64,000 bases of DNA from Zhengitettix transpicula. Lineage: Eukaryota > Arthropoda > Insecta > Orthoptera > Tetrigidae. Positions 10,823 to 20,655 of the stretch are shown here, one piece after another (position 1 is the first letter of the stretch; every line of letters begins with the position of its first letter). The notes beneath the pieces are model-generated. The model worked only from the letters and a program-made list of their open reading frames with translations. It did no database searches and was not told where the DNA came from. Both the position numbers and the translations under genes were made by a program. Where the stretch lies: assembly GCA_037074705.1 (NCBI GenBank), contig CM073590.1, forward strand, positions 95,100,947 to 95,164,946. Reading direction: 5' to 3'.

Positions 10823-12049
10823 CCACTGAGATCAAAAAGTAAGGGGAAATTGTCATTTAAAACTCCCGGGTATTAGGAAGGCGGGTAATTTTTTTTTCCT
10901 AGGTTGGTAGGACTGTCTATAATATTTGCCAAGCATCTGTTTGTTAAAAGGTTTAATTATCTCCGAGTTACACGTGTTTTAGTAAACAACCAATAGTGAA
11001 TTTTTCGATTTTTAAAATGGGTGATTTTGTTGAGCAAAGAACTTTCAACAAATTTTGTTTGCGGAACGAATATTCTTGTGCGGACACGTTGAAAATGTTG
11101 CGGAAGGCCTTTGGTGATCAAACTATGGCCCAAAAAAACGTTTATAAGTGGTACAACGAGTTCAACGAGGGCCGAGGACGCGTTGAAGACGAACCGCGCT
11201 CTGGACGACCATCAACGTCTACCGCTGATAGTGTTGGAATATCATTTGGCTCAGCCCAAGCCATTTTGAAGAATGTTATGTGTCTCAAACGCGTTAAATC
11301 TCGATTGGTGCCAAAATCTCTCAATTGTTTGAAAAAAAAAGCGTCGCGTTGATGTGTGTGAAACTTTGCTGTCTGACTATCAGGACCACTTGAAATGCAT
11401 CATTACTGGAGACGAGACTTGGATTTACGCATACGTCCCTGAAACCACCAATCAATCCAGCGAATATCGTGCAAAAGGTGAAGCAAGACCAAAAAGACCA
11501 CGGCAAAGTCGATCGAAAATCAAGGTCATGTTGACAGGTTTTTTTTTATTATCGTGGTGTGGTGCACTATGAATTCCTTCCGCCGGGCCAAACTGTCAAC
11601 AAAGAATATTATTTGAGCGTTACGCGTCGTTTGAGTGAAGCTATTCGTCTGAATCGGCCGGAATTATGGGCGAACAAGTCTTGGTTCCTTCATCACGATA
11701 ATGCACCATGTCATACTGCATTGTTTCATCGCGACTTTTTTGCCAAAAACTCGACTCACATCAATCCGCAACCACCGTATTCGCCTTATTTGGCTCCGTG
11801 CGACTTCTGGCTATTCAGCAAACTGAAAAGGCTAATGCGGGGACGCCGTTTTGACACGATTGAGGAGATAAAAACCGAATCGAAGAAGGTATTGAAGGCA
11901 ATACCGAAAAAAGACTATTCCGTCTGTTTCGAGGACTGGAAAAAGCGTTGGAAAAAGTGCGTTTTATCGACGGGGATTACCTGATTTGGAAGAATAAATA
12001 AAGAATTTATATTTTATAAATAAATTCACCTTACTTTTGTTCACAGTGG
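10823..12049 (+). mobile_element. Mariner transposon, non-autonomous relic
   Basis: 1227 bp flanked by TA on both sides (10821-10822 and 12050-12051), the duplication expected of Tc1/mariner insertion. The inverted repeats read CCACTGAGATCAAAAAGTAA at the left and, reversed, CCACTGTGAACAAAAGTAAG at the right, so they are mildly diverged. A transposase pseudogene fills 11017-12001. The element is slightly shorter than the usual 1.3 kb because of a deletion in the transposase. AATAAA follows the frame near 11993-12002. The subfamily within mariner is not assigned. Confidence 0.93.
11017..12001 (+). pseudogene. Mariner transposase pseudogene (DD34D)
   Basis: A mariner transposase excises and reinserts the element by cutting at the terminal repeats. 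ATG at 11017 opens the typical N terminus (MGDFVEQR), preferred over an in-frame GTG 21 bp upstream. All three catalytic aspartates survive: in ITGDETW (11411-11413), HHDNAP (11697-11699) and LAPCDF (11802-11804). Thirty-four residues separate the last two, as in mariner DD34D enzymes. The usual SPDLAP reads SPYLAP. Lesions: a deletion of very roughly 28 codons near 11231, between TADS and VGIS, removing part of the second DNA-binding helix-turn-helix region; a frameshift in the A run at about 11330-11340; a second in the T run at about 11538-11546; and a third near 11966, after which the natural end reads DGDYLIWKNK then TAA at 11999. It cannot make a working enzyme. Confidence 0.93.
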
Positions 12050-12125
12050 TAGAACCAAAAAGTCCTCAGATTTCACAAGGATATGCATTATTGTAAGTCT
12101 TATAACTTAAAATTGTATTAAAAAC

Positions 12126-12166
12126 ATTCAGAAGCTTTCGGCTTTAAGAAACAGCCATATTCAAGT
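12126..12166 (-). ncRNA. Hammerhead-like PLE terminus motif, copy A
   Basis: On the minus strand: CTTGAATA (degenerate CTGANGA), one spacer base, helix II GGCT/AGCC around an A/T-rich loop, then GAAAGC. It starts about 75 bp beyond the mariner right end. The order matches the other ribozyme-like motifs here, but the first core block is mutated. Confidence 0.4.
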
Positions 12167-12959
12167 GAAAAGATTTCGGAAAAACCAACAATATTATTCT
12201 GTATTGGCAATAAAACTGAAATTGTACTTGCCGCTTTAAGGAATCCTATTCTAATTACGAAGCGAAGCGTATATATTGAGTCTGCTAACGTTTTGGATGC
12301 GGTCTGGAATTTTTTGGCCTACGTAATTTGCAAGATGGAAATGAGATCTAAATCAATGACTTATTGTGAACAACGGTGAGTTGTACGTGAAAGTATAGAT
12401 TATATTAGAGTATAGTTGTCACCTGAGCAAGGAGCTGCCGCTGGGTTGTACCTAATATATGTATGTACTCATGTTATATGCAACATTATTTTAATTGTGA
12501 CAAATCAACTGTAATATTTTAAATAAAGATATAAAAGTATCGTTAGTTGGAAAAAAGTTATCACCTGAGAAAATCCTTCATTGGAATTTCGAAGTCGCAT
12601 ACGTAGTTAAATATAAAAGTGCAGTGATATATTCACGTTGTCAGAAGAGACAACCGGTGGTCGAAATGTGTTTTATACTGAAACCTTATCATGAGAAGAT
12701 TGGACAAGTGTTTGTAGATTTGATTTAAATGACACTTATTTTATACATGCGAACATGGTGTCCACTAGTAGTATAAGAGAAATAATAGTCTCTATTAAAC
12801 TCATCTTTGGCACGCCCGAAGTAATTAATGATGCTATCACACCATTAAGATTTTGGTCTTGAAAAATGAGATGGACGAACGACCGCACATCGAAAAATTC
12901 TGTTTCTTTTTCTTCCTTCGCCTATGTGCTACAGCCCATACCGGGACGACTGCCAGGTG
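12167..12959. other. Unassigned AT-rich sequence
   Basis: No feature recognised. Confidence 0.3.
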
Positions 12960-13082
12960 ATCATTTTTTTTCATTGACACGTGGTCAGCTTTGCATTTTC
13001 GCTTCAGTCGTAACCCTAATTTGCCTAACAATGACGACTGCAAAAATCGGTATCCATACCGGAATTCGAAACCGGGACCGCA
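12960..13082 (-). repeat. Possible tRNA-derived SINE fragment
   Basis: On the minus strand GGTCCCGGTTTCGAATTCC resembles a T arm with box B, and about 100 bp downstream the sequence reaches an A8 run that could be the tail. Box A is not clear, so this is weaker than the other SINE calls. Confidence 0.35.
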
Positions 13083-13628
13083 GCTGGTTGGCCTGTGTTT
13101 ATTTTACATTCATAAAATATATGTATTCAGAAACTGCGCCTAATGGTGTAATATATCATAGCTTTTATTTGAGATGTTTTGACACGATCTGGCTGACTTT
13201 CGAACGAATATTCTGATAACCTCTTGCTGCCCTCTGTATGTAAGTAAGCACTGTGCAGTCACTTCATCTGTTAACATGTTACAGACGAAACATTGACTAC
13301 TACGCAATTATTTACATCCATAAAAAGTCGTAGTTTTCGAGATATGAACACAGGTTTGAACTAATTACGATCGCGACTAACCCGTAAATTTTTCCTGACA
13401 GCCTTTTTGGATGTTTTAAATTGCACGTTTATTAAAGACGTAACGCTCTGCACAAAATTTAGCTAACGAAGCTGTTCAATGCCATATCTACAGTTTCCTT
13501 ATAATTTACTTATTTTCTTGAACGTCCATTACTGCGTCTTTCTGTACGTTGTGTATTTTTCGAGGAATTAGAAAAGATCTTATCACCGACACTGCGAACT
13601 CCACTCGGTCAAATATATATATATATAA
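13083..13628. other. Unassigned AT-rich sequence
   Basis: No feature recognised until a short TA run at 13613-13627. Confidence 0.3.
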
Positions 13629-14145
13629 ATCATCCGAGGTTCCAGATAGCTGAGGACGAGAAATTCAAGCGTGTGTATTAAAATTTTCAATGAAGTTTAG
13701 ACTCGGTGTAAAAAAAATGGCCTTTTAGTGTGGTAGTTTTCAAGATACAAGAGAGACATCTGGTACCAGGCAGACGGTCCGTGAGTAACCAAAACTTTGA
13801 TATATATTTGTAAACGATAATTAAAAGAGTAGAGTCAGATTTCGTTTCAGTTTTCATTTCGTTCTGTTTTCTTTTCACTTATTTTCATATTGTTTTAGGT
13901 TAACTTTTATATTTCGAATTGTTAATTGACAGTTTATTCGCATTGATTTTGTTCTAATTATCAAACCCAGTAGTGACACTGAGATAAGAGATCCGACGTA
14001 TTTGATTGTAATGATATAAGAACTGTATGTTCAAAGATGCCATGAGTTAATAAATGAAAATTAAAGTATTTGTTTTAAATGGATGAAATTCGGCATGAAA
14101 ATAGGTCTTGTAAATTGTAAAATTTATCAACAATAATAAATTCCT
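13629..14145 (+). mobile_element. LTR 3, 5'-truncated fragment
   Basis: It begins in mid-LTR directly after a TA run, with 'aatcatccgaggttcc', which parallels 'gatcatccgggttcc' at about 44151 in LTR 10. It shares 'atggcctttt', 'tctggtacca' and 'attcgtgagta/ccgtgagta' with LTR 4, and has the block TATCAAACCCAG with 'cactgagat' at about 13960. The right boundary is not fixed by a recognisable ACA end. Confidence 0.6.
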
Positions 14146-14529
14146 TTTAAGCTCAATCACTGTTCTTTCAGTCCTGGTTTATCAATCGTAAATACTACTA
14201 ATTATTTAAAATTAAGTAAATCAAGGAACTGTTCTTTGATAATAAGATGATTATGGCTCCTTGAATTACTTAACTTCAAATAAGTGCTTCTGGAAAAATT
14301 TAACACAAATGTTAAATTTTCGACTGATACACCACGGGTAAAAGAATTGTTTTAAATTTAAGAAGAAATCAGTCTCATTTATTTATTTGTAGGTACTAGC
14401 GATGGGAAAAATCAATTATTTTTGTTGAGTCTTTCAGAGTCAATTCTCTTAAACGAATGTCCGGCTCTCCGAATCCCACCCGATTCTATTTTCAAGGTTA
14501 AAAATTAATAACGTGAGTAAATAAGCGGG
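14146..14529. other. Unassigned AT-rich sequence
   Basis: No feature recognised. Confidence 0.3.
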
Positions 14530-15067
14530 AAGGACATCGCAAATTTATCCAAATTTTTAAATAATATAAAATATACATCATTTACAGATCTACTAATACT
14601 CTTTCATAATTGATTAAAAACCACAAGGACCCACTAGACACCTACAGCAAACATTGTGTAGTTTACAAAATCTTTTGCTCTAATTGTAATTTCTGCTACA
14701 TAGGGCAAACAAAACGTTCCCTTAATACCCGTAAAAATTCATTTGAATGGAAAAATGCTAATATTTTACACATTGACACCAGGTACAAATCCAGACTCAT
14801 GTCAGAGATGCTTCAGATTAAATCATACATCACAGCAATTAATGTACAAACAGACACTATGCAACTCTAGAATTACTACGATCCCTTATTATTACGCTAA
14901 ATCTTCAGCTCTCTCATTGTCGTTGCGTTTTTCTTCGCTTTTGTGTTTTGTCAACTGACCAGTGCAGTTGTGTCGCTCTAGGCTCTTCTTAGCGCAAGGA
15001 TTCCACAAACGTTGTGTGGTATTTATATTATCACATATTTTGTCTGTATTTGGCTATCTTTCTTATT
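14530..15067 (+). mobile_element. Penelope-like element (PLE) fragment, copy 1
   Basis: Homologous over its length to the opposite-strand copy at 18704-19700. Shared landmarks include 'aatttatccaaat', 'catcatttaca', the endonuclease codons, the 3' block 'gaccagtgcagttgtg' and the final GTTGTGTGGTATTTATATTA. Homology ends in both copies at 'ggctatctttcttatt'. Only the last part of the element is present, consistent with 5' truncation. The ribozyme-like core just before the end, visible in copy 2, is destroyed here. Confidence 0.8.
14616..14870 (+). pseudogene. PLE GIY-YIG endonuclease fragment
   Basis: PLEs carry a C-terminal GIY-YIG nuclease that nicks target DNA for reverse transcription. 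The readable frame includes YKIFCSNCNFCYIGQTKRSL and then NTR, the family's Cys-rich lead, the CYIGQT core and the following arginine. Compared with copy 2, about 28 codons are missing after NTR (the helix that includes SKHIINSKH), so the fold cannot be complete. The frame ends in QTDTMQL and a stop. A 5'-truncated, internally deleted remnant. Confidence 0.82.
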
Positions 15068-15569
15068 ATTAATTTTTAACATCATTAAAACTTTAAATAA
15101 GAAAAATCTACAATATTTTAATATAATAAAATTCATTACCTTATTAATTTCATTGTATAATTATATAGAAATCCTGATGAAATGGCCTGGCTGTAGGTCA
15201 AAAGCTCCTGACTTCACAAGACTCAAAATAAATATATTTATTAGCTGTAAAAGATTGTTCTCAATTTGCGTGGAATTATAGTTAAAAGTCAACTCATAAT
15301 GTGAAATAAATACCGTTGAGAAGCGGAAAAGCAACTGTTACTCATACGAATTTTATTATGAGCTTAGAATAGTTCGCTTTCTAGCAAACATAATAAAATA
15401 ACAAGAAAAGAGCCTGAGACGTACGATTTCCAGTGGGATGATTTCATTTTCCTTGGATATGGTAGTTAAATGAATTTCGGACAGCCGTTAAGACCCGTCG
15501 TAGATATTGTCCGCCGTTAAAGAACGATAGCAGCAAATCGTCCAATTTATAAGATGGTTGGCCGTTTGA
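15068..15569. other. Unassigned AT-rich sequence
   Basis: No feature recognised. Confidence 0.3.
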
Positions 15570-15905
15570 GGCATGAGAGGCGATAAATTATGCAGCGAGG
15601 GGAGCCTGTTGCGTCGTGTTTACGCCTGTCACGGAGACATTACCCGCCGGGGGTTTGCAACCTCTTCTCAGCTGTGGGGGGCCGTGGGAGAGGGGGAGGG
15701 GGGGGGCGGTACGCGTGCGTAGAGACGCTGTACCTTGAATGGGCTGTGCTTCATTCACACGTCCATTCATCCCGCCGGCCGATAAAAGAGCCGCTGCTCC
15801 ATTCAGACAGATATTAATCAAGACGCTGCCAGCAGCAACGCCCTCCAGCGACAATTACTACTACGGTCCACGTCTCCCGTGGCCAGCACACGCCGACATG
15901 TTCCC
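15570..15905. promoter_or_regulatory. GC-rich island, possible cis-regulatory module
   Basis: A sharp rise in GC content, including a G-rich tract near 15675-15708 with potential for G-quadruplex formation on the plus strand, and AT-core motifs such as 'gataaattatg' and 'agatattaatcaag'. Frames of 75 and 88 codons overlap on opposite strands and show no known protein motif. The patchy GC with homeodomain-type AT cores fits conserved non-coding sequence better than an exon, but this is inference. Confidence 0.25.
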
Positions 15906-16384
15906 GTGACAAAGATCTGTTGTAGCATTAAGTTTACAAATTAGCCGTACAAATTTACGTACTCGAACAGAGCGAGACACGACTTCGTGTAACAACAAGA
16001 ATTAAAACCACTGGGTTCCAAATGTGTAACAAAGCTTTACTCCAAAATTATTATTCGACTCCTGTCCCAACGATAGCATGCCAGTGCATCCCTAGATAGG
16101 CAAAATTGTCACAGTCCATTCATCCAATCAATATGATCTTTCCTAAATATAATTAGATACGGGAGTAATTGACACATTTATACGTAGGTTGGAATGAAAC
16201 ATGATTTTATTGTTATTTTAATGAACACATCACCATGCAGTGTTAATTACATTTACAACAATTGACTACTAGACAAGTTGTATCGTGTCTTATAGCGGCG
16301 GCACAACCTGAGGGAACTCCTTCAAAATCCCATGAAATGAAGTCGTTAAATCTTGCCTGTTTGTTGCCTTTATCTAATTGGTAG
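15906..16384. other. Unassigned AT-rich sequence
   Basis: No feature recognised. Confidence 0.3.
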
Positions 16385-16438
16385 AAAAATAGCATTAGAC
16401 AACGTTTCATTCATAATCTAGAACTTCATCAGGAGTAT
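16385..16438 (-). ncRNA. Hammerhead-like PLE terminus motif, copy B
   Basis: On the minus strand the intact core CTGATGA (16426-16432) is followed by one spacer A, helix II GTTC/GAAT around an 8-nt loop, and GAAAC (16404-16408). Then come GTTGT and an AT-rich tail, as in the PLE end at 18.7 kb. This copy has the best-preserved conserved core blocks in the window. PLEs are known to carry hammerhead ribozymes; the extra base between the core and helix II makes self-cleavage uncertain. Confidence 0.55.
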
Positions 16439-16582
16439 ATTGCAGTTGGAGTATTATAAATTAAATTGACATTGCTAACTTATTCACTTAATATCTGCCA
16501 AAACATGATAACAGATTTACGCAGATATTAATTGAAGAACTTGGCAATTTATAGAAATCATTCATATTACTCCAACTACAAT
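16439..16582. repeat. Inverted repeat F3 next to motif copy B
   Basis: ATTGCAGTTGGAGTA at 16439 pairs with TACTCCAACTACAAT ending at 16582; further in, TTAATATCTGC (about 16488-16498) pairs with GCAGATATTAA (16521-16531). The loop is about 21 nt. It directly abuts the ribozyme-like motif and is probably part of the same PLE 3' region. Confidence 0.75.
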
Positions 16583-16920
16583 TTAGAGTTATATAATTAT
16601 ATTTTTATCAATTACCGTTTTCTGACTTACAGCCATTTAATTTTTTTATTCGTCTTTACTGCACTTCATCTCGACTAGAAATGTACGCCCTCATGATCTC
16701 ATTCGTTGAGAATATTCAGTTTCGTAATAACGTTGATATTCTTAACAACTTATTATTTATTTAAAAAAGGTCAATCATGTGATTAATTTTTGGTACGAAA
16801 CTTTTGCTGCGGTCATGAAATTAGATAGATCGTATTGTTATTCAGAGTTCCAAGAACCGAACCCGGCCATTCTCAGTACATTGAATTTAAGGTCCTCTTT
16901 GAGCAACGATGTTGATATAT
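16583..16920. other. Unassigned AT-rich sequence
   Basis: Nothing firm. 'aaccgaacccggcc' at about 16856 is weakly like a box B on the minus strand. Confidence 0.3.
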
Positions 16921-17432
16921 GAAGGAAGCGTGTGAGAGGATTCTCTCGCAGGTGAAACTTTCCAGAGAGCTCTGGAAGAGGCCTTCACTTCTTCCTGGTG
17001 TTTTGAAGTAAAGTTCCCAGATGCCGAGGCACCTCGGCCTGTTTTGCGAGGTATATCATCCGGGATCGCAAACCTTGGTCATACGGTAAGAGTTGCCCGC
17101 TATTCTTATTGGAATAGTCGGACAGCTGCCGCCTATACTGGTCAAGGCACGGCGAGAGGAAAGCTGCGACCCCACAGCAAACCCCTCTCCCACCATCGGA
17201 AGGGCGTGGGACAAGTACCAAATGCCCGACCTACCTGATTCAGGTTTTTCTAGATTTTTCCCTGCATCACTTTTAGGCGAATTGCCGGGTAGGATCCTTA
17301 AACCATAAGTCGGGGGCCCCAATTAATCCTTGGCTACCTTCCTCTACCTTTCCGCAATCCCCTTTCACCTCTTTTCATATGCTGTAAGAGGGGAGTTGCC
17401 ACTATGTGGATTACCCTATACGTAGCTTGTCT
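16921..17432 (+). repeat. Interspersed repeat family R510, copy 2
   Basis: Same orientation and landmark order as copy 1 at 6688-7205. Overlapping frames of 60-90 codons exist on both strands because the repeat is GC-richer than its surroundings; none shows a protein family motif. No target-site duplication was identified by eye. Confidence 0.85.
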
Positions 17433-17929
17433 ACACCTTAAACAAACTCATCAACTCCGGTCACGAAACAAGAGAAATAAAAAAAGATGAAGCCAGAGGG
17501 TTTTGTAATTCTCATAGTTGACCAGTCCCGTCCATTTTGTGTGTTCCTCTATTTTATACCATCTTTTCTCAAAAGCCGATCTAGGTAATGGAAAACCCGG
17601 TAACAACATCTACTAATGATTCCTCAACGTTGGCACAAAAAATTTAATTCCAAAATGAATGAATCTGTGAAGGTTTTTAACATAAAATTAATTTGCATTA
17701 TGCTTAATATTTAACATTTCAAAAACAATCTGCATTTATAATTACTGTCTATATCTGAACTATGGAAATTTCCCGAATTGATGTTCCAAGTATGTTAAGC
17801 AACGATAAATTTCTCTGAGTACAGCGCCGTGCATTCCAGGGTCGGAATTCGTCATGTTTCCACCGCTGATCCACATTGACCAACTAGTTTACTATCCGAC
17901 AATGGAACCTGATTTATAATTTGCAGGAT
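17433..17929. other. Unassigned sequence
   Basis: No feature recognised. Confidence 0.3.
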
Positions 17930-18420
17930 CTCCTCCTCGACGGTGAGAGAATTAGGCTGGTCAAACTATAAACGTAGTCCTTTGAGGGTGTCCGCAACCT
18001 GAAGCCTCATCAAGGTCACTGCAGATGTCGAGAACGACTGCTTCCCTGTTGTGCTCATAATAATAAACTAATTGCGGACCCATTGAGAGAGAAGGGTCGC
18101 GCCTTGACCTGGGCCAACGCGTGCGTAGTGTTGCTCCTAAGTCGCAGCTAAAAGCCGCAAAGCCAGCCAGGCAGAGGCAGAGTGGCGGAGTGCAGGAGTG
18201 GGGGACACATTTAGCACAGAACAAAGAGGGGGCGTGGCGGCCATTCATCGCAGACACCTAGCAGCTGACCTGCCTCACTGCTACTCGCTCAGCTGGAGCC
18301 CGGGGCGCGAAAAAGAACAGCGGCTTCCTAATTGCGCCAGCCTTTGTAAAACTTGGCGCCAATTAGCCTTACACTCCGTGCACAAATAATCAAATGCGCT
18401 CGCTTCGCTGTCTTTATTAA
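17930..18420. promoter_or_regulatory. GC-rich island, possible cis-regulatory module
   Basis: GC-rich against the background. It holds an inverted pair, CTAATTGCGCC at about 18328 and GGCGCCAATTAG at about 18355, which places two TAATTG/CAATTA homeodomain-type cores in mirror orientation around a 16-nt spacer. Frames of 98 and 63 codons on opposite strands are unrecognised. Could be a regulatory element or an unrecognised exon. Confidence 0.25.
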
Positions 18421-18703
18421 AGCAGACGTACTGCGGCCAAGAAAGAAAGAACACCGTCTCACTCTGTTGCGAAAGGAAAATTGCAAAGAATTCCTCTCTT
18501 TTTACAGACGGTTTCCGTTCCCCCCACCTTTACCTTTTTCATGTAAAGAGGCGAAGACTTGCCCATACCCAAAATGTCACGTGCGTATAATGATTAATAA
18601 CGAAGACAGACTTAAACCTCCATTAGAAACGCTACGTCCATGGAACCTAACCTTAACTATTCCGTTGCTCATCACTTTTCTGAATCAATTATTTTGAATG
18701 TTG
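18421..18703. other. Unassigned sequence
   Basis: A 114-codon plus-strand frame (18353-18697) crosses from the GC-rich island into this stretch without any recognisable motif. Confidence 0.3.
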
Positions 18704-18734
18704 AATAAGAAAGATAGCCAATATAGACAAAAAA

Positions 18735-18795
18735 GGTAATATAAATACCACACAACGTTTCTAGGATCTTTGTTCCTTTCGTCAGGTGCTAAGAA
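18735..18795 (-). ncRNA. Hammerhead-like motif at PLE copy 2 3' end
   Basis: CTGACGA (18779-18785), one spacer A, helix II AGGA/TCCT around a 7-nt loop, an unpaired A, GAAAC (18757-18761), then GTTGTGTGGTATTTATATTA. Its position inside an identifiable PLE, just before the element end, is what ties the other look-alikes to PLEs. Known biology: hammerhead ribozymes occur in many PLEs. Whether this one can fold and cut is untested. Confidence 0.6.
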
Positions 18796-18928
18796 GAGCT
18801 TAGAGAAACACAACTGCACTGGTCAGTTGCCAACACTCAAAAGCGACGAAAACGCAACGACAATGGAATATCCGAAGGGTTAGCGTAACAACGACAGTGG
18901 GAGCAACGACAATGTGAAAACAGAAGGT

Positions 18929-19291
18929 TTAGCGTAATAATAAGGGATCATAGCAATTATTGAGTTTCATAGTGTCTGTTTGTACATTAATAGCAGTGTT
19001 GTTTGATTTAATGTGAAGCATCTCTGAAATGAGTCTGGAATTGCACCTCGTGTTAATGTCTAAAATCTTAGCATTTTGCCAACCAAATGTATGTTTAGAA
19101 TTGATGATATGTTTGGAGACTACAGATTGTTTATCAATGGGAAGTTTGATATTAGATATACTTTCTTTGATACGTGTAATAAGGGAACTTTTTGTTTGCC
19201 CTATGTAGCAGGAATTACAATTAGAGTAAGAGATTTTGTAAGCAACACTATGTTTACTGTAGGTGTCAAGTGGGTCATTGTGGGTTTTCAT
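18929..19291 (-). pseudogene. PLE GIY-YIG endonuclease domain
   Basis: A 120-codon frame carrying the PLE-type nuclease: YKISYSNCNSCYIGQTKSSL, then ITR with the expected arginine, and downstream SVVSKHIINSKHTFGWQNAK, where PLE nucleases have conserved His and a WxNA/ExTKIL-like segment. It ends in LLLR and a stop. It is separated from the reverse-transcriptase part by a frameshift near 19290-19310. Its endonuclease region is more complete than that of copy 1. Confidence 0.85.
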
Positions 19292-19650
19292 CAGGAAAGT
19301 AGGAAAGGGTATTAGTGGATGTGTAAATGATGGATATTTGGTATTCTTTGAATATTTGGATAAATTTGTGATGCAGAAATTTGTAATAAAGTAGTACGAG
19401 AAAAAAATTGGCTTTAGGTGTTTGAGGACGAGTGACAGTTGGATTTTGGATTTTGTTCAGTCTGCTGATTGTGTATTTAATAAAAAAATTTAAAGGGTAC
19501 TCATTGGAGATTAAAATGTTTCGGACAATATTTAAGTTGTGTTGATGGAACTTGGAGTTAGAAAGTAATCTAGCTTTGTCTACAAGATTGTATACCACAA
19601 CTCTCTTTTTGTTTGGAGGATGATTAGAAAGATAATTGAGAACACGTCAA
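19275..19650 (-). pseudogene. PLE reverse transcriptase C-terminal region
   Basis: Minus-strand frame open from about 19649 to 19275. It contains NYLSNHPPNKKRVVVYNLVD, then KARLLSNSKFHQHN, NILISNEYPLNFF and TISRLNK, the segment that follows the catalytic palm in PLE reverse transcriptases. The catalytic motifs themselves are absent because the element is 5'-truncated. A frameshift near 19655 separates a short upstream bit reading NRTY. The codons downstream of the second frameshift (about 19305) are out of frame with the nuclease. Confidence 0.8.
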
Positions 19651-19879
19651 GAGTATGTAGGTTCTATTTATTTTGAAACTTTTTACAGAAATTAAGCATT
19701 CGTTTTTTTCACACACATATACATAATTCATACGTCCATATACAGCCTGGTTTAATTAAAACTAGTCATTTTATTCAAAATATTTGTTAAAGAAAATCTA
19801 CTATAAACATTCTATTTTTCTAATATCACAGTATCCTTTAGAATTATAATCGGTGTCGGCTCGTGCGCATGTGTTTGCT

Positions 19880-20330
19880 CGGGAAAGCTATATATCTACA
19901 TCCAAAATGATATACCATGTCATGTCTTATGGCATGGCAAACAGGGGTCGTTCACATCACGCGTTTCAAAATTTTGAACTACAAAAGCGAGCCGTACGAA
20001 TCATATCTAGTGCTGATTGCAATGCCAGTTGCCTTTGTTTCGGAAACTTGGAATTTTAACTTTGCCTTGTACGTATATTCTAGATATTTTATTATTTGTC
20101 TGAAGAAACATCTATTTATATGCCATAAACGGAAGAAATCATTCATACAACACTAGAGATCGCGCATTGAAAAACATCGCCTAAACCTTTTTGAATCAAG
20201 TATTCGTTATTTCCGGACGATAGGAAGGACAGATTAGATACTCTTTCATAAAAACGTTTGCTGTTAAAAGAATTCGAAGATAGGAAGGACAGATTAGATC
20301 CTCTTTCATAAAAACGTTTGCTGTTATCCT
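19880..20330 (+). pseudogene. CR1/Jockey-type LINE reverse transcriptase C terminus
   Basis: Frame 19853-20059 reads MSYGMA, then FQNFELQKRAVRIIS. This matches the 'SYG..WG...HA..IF.LQKRAIRII.G' segment just after the thumb of CR1/Jockey-type LINE reverse transcriptases. After a frameshift near 20045 it continues LGILTLPCTYILDILLFV, a stop, and then degenerate HLF, HKRKK and the KHRLNLFESS stretch near 20173. The catalytic domain is absent. The LINE 3' untranslated region continues to about 20655. Confidence 0.7.
20219..20328. repeat. Tandem duplication, period 60 bp
   Basis: TAGGAAGGACAGATTAGAT starts at 20221 and again at 20281, each followed by 'ctctttcataaaaacgtttg'. Only one base differs over the ~46 bp second copy, so the duplication is recent relative to the LINE it lies in. 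Confidence 0.95.
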
Positions 20331-20655
20331 GTGATGTTATGTTATTATTTTACGATGATAATCTTGTAGAATTTAACTCCTGACTTATTTTCTTTTTCAT
20401 GTTCGATGGAAGTCGAAGTAAGATTTGCAGCTGGAAACTCCGTCGAATGATAATTGAAGATTAATATAGTTATCATTTCTTTAATCACTGTTATATTAGT
20501 ATATTTAACGTTGCTCTATATTATATAATGTTTTGTAAAGTTCAATGTTTGTTTTTTCAAGTTAGTAATTGTAATTTTTTTCTTGTAATCTTATATTATG
20601 ACGTATTCTATTTCCTGGACCGAGGAATAATGGAATAAATAATAAATCTAAGTGC
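20331..20655 (+). mobile_element. LINE 3' untranslated region
   Basis: Matches the reverse complement of 46510-46755. Shared pieces include TCGAAGTAAGATTTGC, 'aaactccg(t/c)cgaatga', TGTTATATTAGTAT, TTTAACGTTG, 'tcttgtaatcttatat', then 'cctatttcct', 'gaccgagg' and AATAAATCTA at the tail. It follows the reverse-transcriptase remnant in the right order, so both belong to one element. Confidence 0.75.

Larger units (their letters stand above)
18704..19700 (-). mobile_element. Penelope-like element (PLE), 5'-truncated copy 2
   Basis: Read on the minus strand: the end of the reverse-transcriptase region (NYLSNHPPNKKRVVVYNLVD, about 19632-19573), a linker, the GIY-YIG endonuclease, a 3' untranslated region with a ribozyme-like motif, and the shared end 'ggctatctttcttatt'. 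Copy 1 lies 3.6 kb away on the plus strand, so the two 3' ends face each other. The 5' limit near 19700 is where recognisable coding stops. Confidence 0.85.

Noticed and set aside
15590..15854. Opposed open frames in a GC-rich island
   Set aside because: Frames on both strands over the same bases with no motif; composition explains them.
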